A stretch of DNA of 64,000 nt from Diplolepis rosae. Taxonomy: Eukaryota; Arthropoda; Insecta; Hymenoptera; Diplolepididae. The stretch is taken from NCBI GenBank assembly GCA_030998225.1, contig JAPYXD010000522.1, forward strand, positions 2,666,001 through 2,730,000, given 5' to 3'. Each line of letters begins with the position of its first letter. Positions within the stretch are counted from its first letter, which is position 1. Shown here piece by piece: positions 31,461 through 42,340 of the stretch. The translations under genes were made by a program, and so were the position numbers. Under the pieces are notes generated by a model. That model saw only the letters and a program-made list of their open reading frames with translations, was not told the origin of the DNA and searched no databases.

Positions 31461-33285
31461 CTTTTGCAAATCTTACGGATTTAAAAAAAAAATATTCACA
31501 TTTTTAGTCTTACATTTTTTTCCGTGGCATCTTTTTATTAATTTAATCGATATGTATATCGGGATTTTCGAATAAAAAAATTTGAGAGATATATTAATTT
31601 AAACTTTTGATAAAATTGGACAAAATGCTAAATTCTCTTGTGCTTAAAATTCATTATCTCCGGTTAAAATAAGCAAATCGATTTCGGGTCTCCGTATAAT
31701 TTTTTAGCTTATTACGTTAGGTTTTCAGATAAATATTTTCATAATTTTTATTTTGTTAATTAACTACAGATATAAGCAGTTTAATTGTTTGAACAATTTT
31801 TGCATGTTTGAAATCTCAGTAGAAAAATTTGGAAAAAATAGTATCATATGCGCTGTGTCTCAATATAACTAGCGCATATTTAATAAAAGTGAAAACTTTA
31901 TTAGATCGCAAGATATTAAATATTTTTGAGCGCGTGACGTGTTTAATCATGTCCGAGTCGACCAAAAGCACATTACTACTGTGGGCAAAAACTAAGGTGA
32001 ATTTTGTTATAAAATGAAAAATCTTTTTTTATTTATCCAAATCGATTTCATCCCCTTCAAAGTAATCCCCTCCCGATATAATGCACTTATGCCAACGTTT
32101 TTTCCAACCGTCGAAACACTTGTTAAATTCGATTTCCGGAATTGCCTTTAAAGCCTTCTTCGGTTCGGCTTGTATCTCTTCAATCGATTCAAAACGGTGT
32201 CCTCGGAGTGGTCTTTTGAGTTTGGGGAATAGCCAGAAGTCACGCGAAGGCAAATAAGGCGAATATGGTGGTTGTGGAACGATATGCGTTAAGTTTTTGG
32301 CAAAATGGTCACGAAGAACGAGTGCAGTGTGAGACGGTGCATTATCGTGATGCAAAAAACACGAGTTGTCTGCCCAAAATATCTTTTGAAACGGTGTTGA
32401 GTGATCCTCTTGAAATGCCGATAGTGTCAGCAAGGTCTCTGATTGTCAATCGACGATTTTTGTGCACTAATTCTTTGACTTGATTGACGTGTTGCTCGTC
32501 AGTTGATGTTGATGGTCATCCGGGGTGTTCCAAGTCATCAACACGTTCTCTGCCTTCTTTGAAGTCTTTGTACCACTTATAAACATTTTTCTGCTCCAAG
32601 GTCAAATCACCGAAGGCCTTCTGCAACATTCTGAACGTTTCCGCAACTGAAATTTCATTCCGCAAATAAAATTTAATGGCATTTCTTTGCTTAACAAATT
32701 CAGACATTGTAAAAATCGAAAAAATCACTTTTAGTCGTTTAGAAAACACAAGCGTAACTATGTAACAAATGATGACATTGACATGAAATTTGGCACAGAT
32801 GTCAGTAACAGTAGGACCAACATAAAAAATATAGAGTTTACCTGAATCGGTTAGCCCGCGAAGTTTAAATTAAAAATTCACCTTAGTTTTTGCCCACACG
32901 TGCTAGTTATATTGAGACATAGCGCATATGATAGTACTTTTTCCAACAATTAAACAATTAAATTGTTTATATCTGTAGTTAATTAGCGAAATAAAAATTA
33001 TAAAAATATTTATCTGAAAACCTAACGTAATAAGCTAGAAAATGAAACAAACCCGAAATCGATTTGATTATCTCGACCGGAGATAATAAATTTTAAGTAC
33101 AAGAGAATTTAGCTTTTTTATCCAATTTTATCAAAAGTTTAAATTAATATAACTCAAAATTTTTTTTTTTTTCTCGAAAATCCCGATATACATGTTGGTT
33201 AATTTATTAAAAAGAAGCTATATAAAAATGGTCATGCAAATCTAAATTCTGAACTCAAAATGGGTGTACGATTTGCAAAAGAATG
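31461..33285. mobile_element. Large foldback element with about 400-bp arms, hosting a mariner
   Basis: Left arm about 31461-31885 and right arm about 32895-33285 are imperfect reverse complements; shared landmarks are CTTTTGCAAATC, CGGGATTTTCGA, TTTTCAGATAAATATTTTCA and GTCTCAATATAACTAGC. The loop holds little else than a mariner (31976 to about 32895). No terminal duplication identified. Confidence 0.7.
31976..32895 (-). mobile_element. Internally deleted mariner, copy 1 of a pair
   Basis: Left end CTACTGTGGGCAAAAACTAA (31976) with TA outside; mirrored TTCACCTTAGTTTTTGCCCA near 32875-32895, its last bases degenerate. On the minus strand ATG 32707 starts MSEFVKQRNAIKFYLRNEIS; the DNA-binding half follows, then the frame jumps to the catalytic half with LHHDNAPSHTALVL, PQPPYSPYLPSRDFWLF (extra residue near the third Asp) and the C-terminus GGDYFEGDEIDLDK at 32029. 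Same deletion as 40526-41456. Confidence 0.85.
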
Positions 33286-34590
33286 TCCCAAATACGACAC
33301 TGCAATTTCAGCCATTCAAATCCTTAACGTTTACTTTTAGTATTTACGTGGGAATCAAATATAAATTGTGTTAATCTTTAAAGCATTAGGATGTGTATAT
33401 TTCTATATTTGAAGACGTAAGAGTTAATCGAACTTTTCTATATCATATAGGGTGAGTTTTTTTCTCATATTTATCTAAAAACTTTTTTTTTATTGAGAAA
33501 AAAAAATGTTGAATAAAACTAATAATTGTTGGATTATTCGTTTTTTCGCATTTTTTTACATTCAGAGCGTTTCTTTCTGACATAGATTTTTAAAATATGT
33601 CTACTGCGTTTTGACTTCTGAAGAAAGTATCAAAGGTCGTATTTGTCAGCTTATGAGAAAAGCTTATTATATTTTTAAATAAGTGTAACTTTGTGCTGAC
33701 AGTTTGACGCTTTACGCTTAAAAAAAGAGGAAGAAAAAACAATTTTAAACTGAATCAGTGCCATCTACACTTTTCATTAAAGGGTTAAGAAAATGTACGC
33801 GTGTCACTTTGAACGTCAAAGTCACTATGAATAACTATTGATTCTGTTGCATAACTTGTAATAAATTTCCTCTAGTCAAATGTGTTTTAATTTTAAAATA
33901 CACATATAAGTGAAAATTATAGAATATGTATAGTGTTCTCAAATGCTCGAGAATATTTATTTAGCAAATGCTCTTGGAAATATACTCAGTACTTAAGCAT
34001 TTATGAAAAATTAAAAGAGTATTTGTGAGTAACTGAAGCACTTATTAATTAAAGAAATATATTAATAAATGTAATAAATTACAATTGTCTGAGGACATTA
34101 CATTCTTTCAGTTTTTATTACCTACATCATACTGCATTATATGAAGTTAGTTTATTTTATTTAAGAATTCCAAATTTTGACGAGATTGGAAAATTAAGAT
34201 ATTCCACTTTTAGAACACATGTTTTTTCCATAAAATTAATACTTGAACACTGGAATTCTTATGAGCAATTTATTTATATTTTAAGTTTATGCTCTACAAT
34301 TCAATTTTTTACTCTAAATGATGTTTTATGTATTTTTACCAGAATTTTTTTATTAAAAAATATTTAAGTACCAGAATTCGTATGAGCAATTCTTATCTAT
34401 TTTTTCATAAATAACCCTTTGTAATTTTATACTATATATGTACTTGCATCCATATCTTCAGTAACATTAAGACACAAATATATACTAGTTTTTTAGATTA
34501 GGTATCTCACAGTTATGGGCTAGAATTTGATTGTTATTTTGTTAAAATTTTAATGTTATTGTTTTATTGTTATATTGTTATACTGTTAAA
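33286..34590. other. AT-rich spacer, nothing recognised
   Basis: No coding frame, terminal repeat or recurring unit noted. Confidence 0.5.
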
Positions 34591-34985
34591 AACCTTATTA
34601 ATTTTAATAGACTTTAATATACAAGTGGTAAATTTAAATTTAAATTTTCTCAAACGGTCATGGGGCTAGCGAAAAATCTATCCAACCGATTAGGCTGAAA
34701 TTTTGACACAATATTCTACACACTAATAGATCTCGTTGCTACCAGAATCACTTATTTTTAATAATAATTTATTATTTTTTTAGAACAATTTTTAACAAAA
34801 AAAATCACAATTTTTGAATTTTTTTTTTTACAGTCGGACATTTTGTTGTTTACTAATGAAATTGTTTAATTCTGCTACCTACGAGACCGACATACCTTGA
34901 AAACAATAATCTTTTTGAATTTTGTGTTTCAGATAACTCAAATTGCATGTGTATTAAAATTCAAATATACAATTTAATGTAAATT
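34591..34985 (+). repeat. Interspersed repeats related to 6200-6500 and 18510-18545
   Basis: 34594-34640 shares TTTTAATAGACTTTAATATA with 18513-18540. 34665-34940 shares AAAATCTATCCAACCGATTA, the ATTCTACACAC block and the closing TTTCAGAT with 6235-6495. Confidence 0.5.
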
Positions 34986-35079
34986 TTCTCACGGTATTTT
35001 ACATTTTTTCAGATTACCAAAGTTTACTCCAAAATAGGACTTATATGTGCAATATTTTCTTTATTGTTTTTAATATTTT

Positions 35080-35185
35080 AGAAATGAAGATTATTGATAA
35101 GGACTCCGATCAGAATCGAAACATTTGAAAGTATATGTGACCTTCTGAATTATTATTTCTGGACCCTAAAGCCAATTAACAACAT
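35080..35185 (+). ncRNA. Degenerate hammerhead-like motif, copy 3
   Basis: 35092-35122 reads TATTGATAAGGACTCCGATC then AGAATCGAAAC: the same unit as 19836 and 53136, with CTGATGA changed to TTGATAA and one stem II mismatch, so it cannot be active. The downstream CTGGACCCTAAAGCCAATTA also follows copy 2. Confidence 0.35.
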
Positions 35186-36908
35186 CGTATGAAATAATTT
35201 GTATATTTTTCTAAATACTCACTATAGAGTAAAAATAACGTAATAATTCTCTATTAATTATTATTTCATGCGAGAAAACTATTTTTTTTACTTTTACATC
35301 TTTTTATTAAAATTTAGCACCTTTCCTAATTTTTAGCTTTCCATTTTCGTGCGAAATTCGAATACTGTTGTTATTATTTGAGTAAGTTTTGATAAATTAG
35401 CTATTTATGTCATTATTTAAAATTAAACATGCACTGTAAACTGGAACACACTTGTACTTTAAGAGTTAATAAGAATTAGAAAACATGATTTTAAAATTCT
35501 AATTTAAAATGCTCATAAATGCTCTGAGCATAAAAAAGTCAACCATATTCTCGAGCCGAAGCCTTTTTGCCATGTTTCCAACACGATTTTTAGAATTCAC
35601 GTCGTTTTTTTATTTACATTTTTTTATTTTCTTAATTTATAAGTGATAAGCTCTTGAACGAAAAAGTTTAAACTAAACTCTTATGTACTTGAAAAGTTTC
35701 AAGCACAAACCCTTCTTAACAACAAGAGCGTTAGAACTTTTTCTCCAGATTTTTGTAAAAACAGGATTATATTGCGTTGCCTTATTTTACCGTGATTAAA
35801 AGTATTCAAATATTTTTTTATTGTGCACAAAATTAACGCTGAGATCACTATAAAGGACTTGAATATTAAAAAATAAAATAATACCCTCATAAACATTTAT
35901 CGTGGAACTACGCTAGTAAGACTTTATAAATTACGAATATTCAAGTTTATGCTTCAACTTGATCTTAAATTCTATTTTACAAGGAAAGTAGGTGGCTCAA
36001 TCACGAAATCTGTTTTTAATTTTTTAGTATTTCCAGACAATTTTTTGCTAAATGTCCGTCATTTTAAATCCGCCACTTTAAATTTTTCATTTTTGAAATT
36101 ATTTTTAGCTCTTCACCGTAAATCACTTTTTGGGTCCTCATAAAAAACTAAACAATAAAAATTCGCTTTTAATAAAAATGCCGCATTTTGAAATTCTGAA
36201 AAAATAGCGCTAAGACCAGAAGTTCTTTAAAGTCCGTAATTTTTCAGCTAAATTTTGCGCAACTCACGCTTTTACTTTTGAAGGTGACACAATTATGTAT
36301 TCATTTCACGAAAAAGAAACATTTGAAATCCAAAAATTTGTTTTCGAAAAAAGTTGAATTGAAATAGGTCTCTCCTAGGAGAATTACCCATTCATACTTT
36401 TTAGAACACTATATATATAGTACACCTGACAGCAAGAAAAATGCCCTCTCACATATCACCGGACACATCGAATGGTGTTACATTTATTTTTGTAACTGTT
36501 GCAAACATCTGTACTTATGTATATTCTTGCAACGGGATGAAATCCGAGTGACAAGATGCGTCTTCTGTAATAAATGCCCTTTTGATGCAGAAAATGGCTA
36601 GTCACTTCAATTTATTTTTATACTTTACGATTTCCTTGGAATATTTTCAACTTAAAAATGTTTATATTAATTTAATTTTATAAAACAAAATAAAATTTAA
36701 TGAAACTATTTCTCTTCCGATATTAGATATATTTATCTTTTAATTCATACAGGGCTTTTCAGCAGGGACTTTGTTTTTTAATAGGGGCCATTTTGGATGT
36801 GGTGACAGTTTTGTCACTCTGCTTTAGACATATGTCAAGTAGGAGGTTTAAAATTTTTTATGATGTCTTCAATTTAAATCAAAAATCGCATAAAAATAAT
36901 CATAACCC
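35186..36908. other. AT-rich spacer, nothing recognised
   Basis: Short frames only. 36750-36850 has a GC-richer patch (CAGGGCTTTTCAGCAGGGAC) that might be an element end, but no partner was found. Confidence 0.45.
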
Positions 36909-37312
36909 TAGGGGACCCGGTTTAGTGAACTATCAGCGAATACACTGACCATTCACTGACCATGCAATATTATGAATAAGAACGGTAAAAAAACACTTAA
37001 GTCATTAAAATTATGATTCTGTGATCAAACTCAAATTAGAGAATGTAGAAATGAACACAATAATTTTAATTTTTAGCGATAAAAACTAGGAAAACATCAA
37101 ATACCTGTCATTTAAGGCAGTGCAGTGATTTACCATTTGCGTCTCCGCCTTCAGAGTTTATTCCTAAACCTTCTCACTTAATTCTGATTGCAGAATCATA
37201 GTTGCAATGACTTAAATGTTTTTTTTACCGTTCTTATTCATAATATTGCAAGGTCAGTGAACGGTCAGTAAATGGTCAGTGTATTCGCTAACCATTTACT
37301 AAACCGGGTCCG
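36909..37312. mobile_element. MITE with about 110-bp inverted ends (GGACCCGGTTTAGT)
   Basis: GGACCCGGTTTAGTGAACTA at the left and its mirror (TTTACTAAACCGGGTCC) at the right; AATACACTGACCATTCACTG and ATTATGAATAAGAACGGTAA are mirrored too. The core AATACCTGTCATTTAAGGCA, GTGCAGTG is shared with 46799-47320. Confidence 0.75.
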
Positions 37313-37478
37313 CTAAGGAATCCACTACGAAAATTAGGGAGAATAGACATAAGGAGAACAAATTCTAAAAAAGAATTTGATTGTTTTGGAACGGGAATGA
37401 ATTGTATCAGTTTCAATGCCTGCTAAAAAAGGCCAACTTTAGAATTACTGTAACGATTAACGGCTATGACTGGCCACC

Positions 37479-38440
37479 ATATGTGACCTGTCGCGAGGAA
37501 AGGGACCTTAGCGTGAAAAAATCGATTTTTTTTTTTACAGTTTCTAAAACTACAAGATTTTCTCTATCTAATGGCGGCGACAAAATTTTTTTTCGATGTT
37601 TCTTTAATAATGAAAAAGAATTGTAAAGTTGACTCTACAACCGAAATTCTGTCGTTTTCAGCGCGAGAGAAATCTTTTCCCCCACACACTTACTACCACT
37701 AATTGCTACACTGTGCCCGTGTGGCACTTGCTTCGGGCAGATTCGGCTATTTCTCTCTCTGTCTCTCCAACCGTTTCTCACTCTGCGCTCTGAGCTGTTA
37801 TAGAAAGAAAAAAGAGCTGCGGTTGTTTTTTAAGTCATTTTACAAGCAGAAATAATCTTCATTCCGATTCTTCAAATTTTTCAAGACTTGATTTATTTTA
37901 CAAACTAATTAAAATAGTTGTACGCGCTTATATCTAATGCAATCAAGCATTGACAAATATTAGACTTATTACAACAAACTTTCTATCAAACTATTTTTGT
38001 CGGATCTTTTTTGGCTGCACGATTGTTTTCGACATAAGCGAATTTATTTTAAACTTTTGAAAAATTGTACGACAAAAACATACAAATTTTCTTATACAAA
38101 TAATTTCGTAATAAAATGTGTTTGAAAACACATTTAATTTATATTTTTCGAGACTTGTGCTTTTGCTATTTTTATTTGAATAACATTCATGCATCCGCAA
38201 AGTGTAATTTGACTCATCGTTATTTGCCATGAGAAGGGAGAATACGGAGCCGAAGTTGCCCGAAGCACCTTGGCTTCACGGACGCGCCGGCTATGCTTGT
38301 AGTGGTAAGTGGAGGGAGAAATTTTCAAGTCCGCTCGAGTTTAGCCGAAAAGCTAGATTCGGGTCTGCCTTTCACTTGGCTCTCTTTCAAAATTCTGAAA
38401 ATCACGTTAAGGTCCCTTTCCTCGCGACAGGTCACATATG
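37479..38440. mobile_element. 960-bp element with ATATGTGACCTGTCGCGAGG ends
   Basis: 37480-37515 and 38404-38440 are reverse complements over about 36 bases (AGGAAAGGGACCTTA(G/A)CGTG continues inward). AAAAAATCGATTTTTTTTTT follows the left end, linking it to the TTAA family. TTAA lies directly outside the right end (38441-38444) but not at the left. GC-rich inner blocks at 37640-37810 and 38228-38370; no recognised protein. Confidence 0.65.
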
Positions 38441-39738
38441 TTAAATTACAGGTTATAGCAACAAGATAGAACACTGAATGCGTGGAATCAGTGTGTTTGA
38501 TTTGTTTGACATTTTTAATGCCGTTCAATTCATTTAAATCCACCTCTTCTTACCGGGATAACCTTTTAAGTATTGCAAAGCAAAATACACTTGTGATCAA
38601 GCAAAACATGATTTCATTAATGAATGGAATGTGTATTTGAAATTTTTGCACAGACATTTGTTTTCTTTTCTTAAATTGTGAAGCTACACTATTATTCTTT
38701 CGACTACGCTTTGGAATTTGCCGTCGATTTTCAACAGATGGCGCTGATTTGGACGACACACAGACGAACGATACGTAGATGCTTGCGTGTTCTGAGGAGA
38801 AAGATTGGAGGAAAGTATGATTCTTGCCCTACTTTATATATAAATAATGCGAGAATCATAAATTCCCGCATTATTTGTCGATGGAATAATGTGGGAATGG
38901 GAAATTCTCGCATCGTTCCAAAGATGTGAGAATCAGGCACATTACGTACTACAACTGGAGCTTAGAATGGGGTCATTCTCATGTGAGGATGACAAAAAAT
39001 ATTTTATGAAACCATGGATAAGTCGAAAATTTGTGCAATCTTTGAATATGAGTTTCATTGTGGAACCAACGCAACGGAGACAACTTGTAAAATTAATAGT
39101 GTCTTTGTAGAGGGTTTAACTAGGCATAGCACAGTATTGATTTGGTTTGGGAAATTTTGTTCTGGGGCAATTAGCTTTGAAAATGAACCACGTGGAAGAC
39201 TCTAATCCAAAGCAAATAATGGCGAACTGAAAGCTATTGTAGAGAGTGATTCATCTTAAACTATTCATGAGTTATTATTGAAATTTGGTATATCTATCCC
39301 AAACATATTGGATCAATTGCGTTAAATCAACAAAGTGAAAACGCTTGATATATGAGTTCCTCACGAATCAAGCACACATAAAATGAAAAAATGCTTCACA
39401 AAACCTGGTCATTTGATCACAGCAGAACCTAGTGTAATCAACTGGACAACATGATAAAGGATGTGGCAAAAAAACAGCCGAGATTAGTGAATAGAGACAG
39501 GACAATTCTCCTACATGATAATACTCGCCCACACACTGCAAACCGAACGCAATTAAAAATATTGAAATTTAATTTGGAAACTATCGATCATCCTCCGTAT
39601 TCACCGGCCTTTTTACCAACAAATTATCATTTGTTTCAGAATTTGGATAACTTCTTACAAGGAAAAATATTCAATTCCCAAAAAGCTGTCGAAAATGCCT
39701 TCCGCGCTTCCATTGGTTCTCGCTGTATAGGCTTCTAT

Positions 39739-40269
39739 CAGGCCGTGCAAACCTAATGCATTAAATGCATAGATGGTGAGCGATTAGCAACTAGCGCCGC
39801 GTACAACTGTACCTATGAATTATCATTATATGTGCACGTGTTAGTGCACATACATGCATACAATCATTAAATACATGCATTAAATCTTGGTTTTGTTGCA
39901 ATTAGTAAAAATTAAAAGTATCTGTATATTGTATTTTTATTAACAACAAAAATTACAAGTAAGAATTCACGCAAGCTTCTATCCATCGTTGTCCAGCATC
40001 TCCTCTCTTCGGAAACCGGTGAATAAGCACACTTTCATTCCGACGCACTGAATAAAGTATTTCCTATCTATGATTTTATTATTACCGTATTTATTTTCTG
40101 TAGACGCACAATGAATTGTTAAACACTTGTAAATAACAATGGCGGAACTCATACGAAGCCAGTTCCCCTTACCACACTCTGCCCGCTTGCGACAACTAGC
40201 GCCGCGTACAACTATGCACATGAACCAAGCTACGCGGACACCTCATTCATTAGAGGTTAACCAGCCCTG
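39739..40269. mobile_element. P-like non-autonomous element, copy 2
   Basis: 8-bp target duplication GCTTCTAT at 39731-39738 and 40270-40277. Ends CAGGCCGTGCAAACCTAATG and, mirrored, CAGGGCTGGTTAACCTCTAA, matching the ends of 45438-46269. Subterminal ACTAGCGCCGCGTACAACT (39790-39809) is mirrored or repeated near 40196-40215. Carries a THAP relic on the minus strand. The 8-bp duplication and THAP domain are P-superfamily features. Confidence 0.8.
39953..40045 (-). pseudogene. THAP-domain relic in P-like copy 2
   Basis: Minus strand reads RRNESVLIHRFPKRGDAGQR then WIEACVNSYL and a stop. The HRFPK...W pattern is the central signature of THAP DNA-binding domains. The upstream C-x-C cysteines are frameshifted (FIQCVG in the next frame) and the distal C..HF is absent. 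Confidence 0.6.
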
Positions 40270-40525
40270 GCTTCTATGCAAAAGGCATAAATGAATTACC
40301 ATTGAAATGGCAAAAATGTATCGATGCCTCAGGAGCATACTTTGAATAATTACAATGTTATTTTATTCGAAGAACAATAAAGCAAACTTTTGAATCCGAA
40401 CTTCCAACTTCTTACTTAATGACCCAATATAATTTCTGTGGCTTTAAATCCATATAAGAGAAAGGTAAGTAACAATTTATATAACTTTAACCCACGAAGT
40501 AGTATAAGGAGCTGCAACTTTAATA

Positions 40526-41456
40526 CTACTGTGGGCAAAAACTAAGGTGAATTTTTAATTTAAACTTCGCGGGCTAACCGATTCAGGTAAACTCTTTATT
40601 TTTTATGTTGGTCCTACCTACTGTTACTGACATCTGTGCCAAATTTCATGTCAATGTCATTATTTGTTACATAGTTACGCTTGTGTTTTTTAAACGACTA
40701 AAAGTGATTTTTTCGATTTTTACAATGTCTGAATTTGTTAAGCAAAGAAGTACCATTAAATTTTGTTTGCGGAATGAAATTTCAATTGCGGAAACGTTCA
40801 AAATGTTGCAGAAGGCCTTCGGTGATTTGACCATGCCGCAGAAAAATGTTCATAAGTGGTACAATGACTTCAAAGAAGGCAGAGAACGTGTTGATGACTT
40901 GGAACGCCCCAGACGACCATCAAAATCAACTGACGAGCAACACGTCAATCAAATCAAAGAATTAGTGCACAAAAATCGTCAACTGACAATTAGAAACCTT
41001 GCCGACACTATTGGCATTTCAAGGGGATCACTCAACACCGCTTCAAAAGATATTTTGGGCAGACAACTCGTGGTTTTTGCTTCAAGATAATGCGCCGTCT
41101 CACGCTGCACTCGTTCTCCGTGACCATTTCGTCAAAAACTCAACGCGTATCGTTCCACAACCACCGTATTCGCCTGATTTGGCTCCGTGTGACTTCTGGC
41201 TATTCCCCAAACTCAAAAAATCACTCCAAGGACACCGTTTTGACATGATTGAAGAGATACAAGGCGAATCGAAAAAGGCTTGGAAGGCAATTCCGGAAAT
41301 CGAATTTAACAAGTGTTTCGACGGTTGGAAGAAACGTTGGCATAAGCGCATTGTATCAGGAGGGGATTACTTTGAAGGGGATGAAATTGCTTTGGATAAA
41401 TAAATAAAGATTTTTCATTTTATAACAAAATTCGCCTTAGTTTTTGCCCACAGTAG
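40526..41456 (+). mobile_element. Internally deleted mariner, copy 2 of a pair
   Basis: Ends CTACTGTGGGCAAAAACTAA and exact mirror TTAGTTTTTGCCCACAGTAG, TA on both sides (40524-40525, 41457-41458). ATG 40725 gives MSEFVKQRSTIKFCLRNEIS, RMLQ-like helix, ERPRRPSKSTDEQ and a second HTH ending ISRGSLNT; the catalytic half follows in another frame (LLQDNAPSHAALVL, PQPPYSPDLAPCDFWLF with third Asp, FEGDEIALDK, stop at 41403). The first Asp region is deleted at the same point as in 31976-32895. This copy has the better ends. Confidence 0.9.
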
Positions 41457-41529
41457 TATAAGGATCACCCCCACTTTTCTGAATCCACTTCCTATAGCAT
41501 TCCATATAACGTATTATAGCGCCTCTTGC

Positions 41530-42340
41530 GGAAAATTGTTATAACATAGGTTATTGCGGTTTTCAAAATGGTCGTCAGTATCTTACGTTCGCCAAGTGTG
41601 TTTGCCGATACAAGTATGGTTTTTTAAAAGTTTTTTGGAAAGTGCAGTGTGCATGTGCAGTCATGAAAGTAAGTATTTTTAAATGTAACAAAGACGTGTA
41701 GCATGTAATAGTATATTACGTGCCTAGGCACATAATGAGGGTTATTACGCGACGAGTGATAATGTTCGCAGTAGATTGTGTGCATTGGCACGTATTCTAT
41801 TTTATGTGACTTCGGTGCGGATACGAGTTTTTATGCGTACACTCAAATCTAATCTAGTATTGTAGTTGTTTGCGGTGCTAGTCATTACACTTGATATTTC
41901 GTGACTAGTCCCAGCCATTTTGATTTTCTCGCTCTTGTGTAGTAGTAACGTATTGTAATAGAGCATGCGTAGTTTAAATGTACAAGGCTATGTCAGTACG
42001 GTGCCAACGCTGTACGAAGAAGATGAAGAATAAGAAGATTACGCTCCACTGTATGGTTATAGGCGCATGCGCAGTTCGATTTTTACATTACCTTCCTCTG
42101 TAGCGTAATACACAACATTGCGCTACTCTCAAATGTAGCGTAAAAACGAGTTTACGCGCCGGAGGCACATAAAACATCTTACATGCCTTTCTTGCGTATA
42201 AGAATACTTACTTTTATAACTGTACATACACACTGTACTTTCCAAAAAACTTTTAAAAACATACTTTTATCGGCAGAAACAACTGGAGAACGTAAGATCA
42301 TCTTGAAAACTCTATGTAATCTATACTATAACGGTAGACT
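41530..42340. repeat. Inverted-repeat element with an AGGCACAT repeat in its centre
   Basis: 41530-41705 and 42175-42340 are reverse complements over about 165 bases; landmarks are TATCTTACGTTC, TTTTTAAAAGTTTTTTGGAA and AAGTAAGTATT. The AGGCACAT copy C occupies exactly the loop, so it either landed in the loop or was captured with these arms. Confidence 0.7.
41712..42172 (-). mobile_element. AGGCACAT repeat family, copy C
   Basis: TATATTACGTGCCTAGGCAC at the left, CGCGCCGGAGGCACATAAAA at the right. Short form: most of the minisatellite is missing. Same ACGAAGAAGATGAAGAATAA tract as the other copies. Confidence 0.8.

Larger units (their letters stand above)
38700..40400 (+). pseudogene. Decayed mariner interrupted by a P-like element
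   Basis: From about ATG 39014 (MDKSKICAIFEYEFHCGTNA) through GLTRHSTVLIWFGKFCSGAI, several stops, then from 39451 a clean stretch with LLHDNTRPHTANRTQLKILK (second Asp) and HPPYSPAFLPTNYHLF, where the third catalytic Asp is Asn. After RCIGFYQA the P-like insertion (39739-40269) intervenes and the C-terminus resumes at 40270: FYAKGINELPLKWQKCIDAS, GAYFE, stop at 40349. First catalytic Asp lost. Outer terminal repeats not clear. Confidence 0.8.

Noticed and set aside
38229..38444. 71-codon frame in the ATATGTGACC element
   Set aside because: It runs straight through the terminal inverted repeat and has no known domain.
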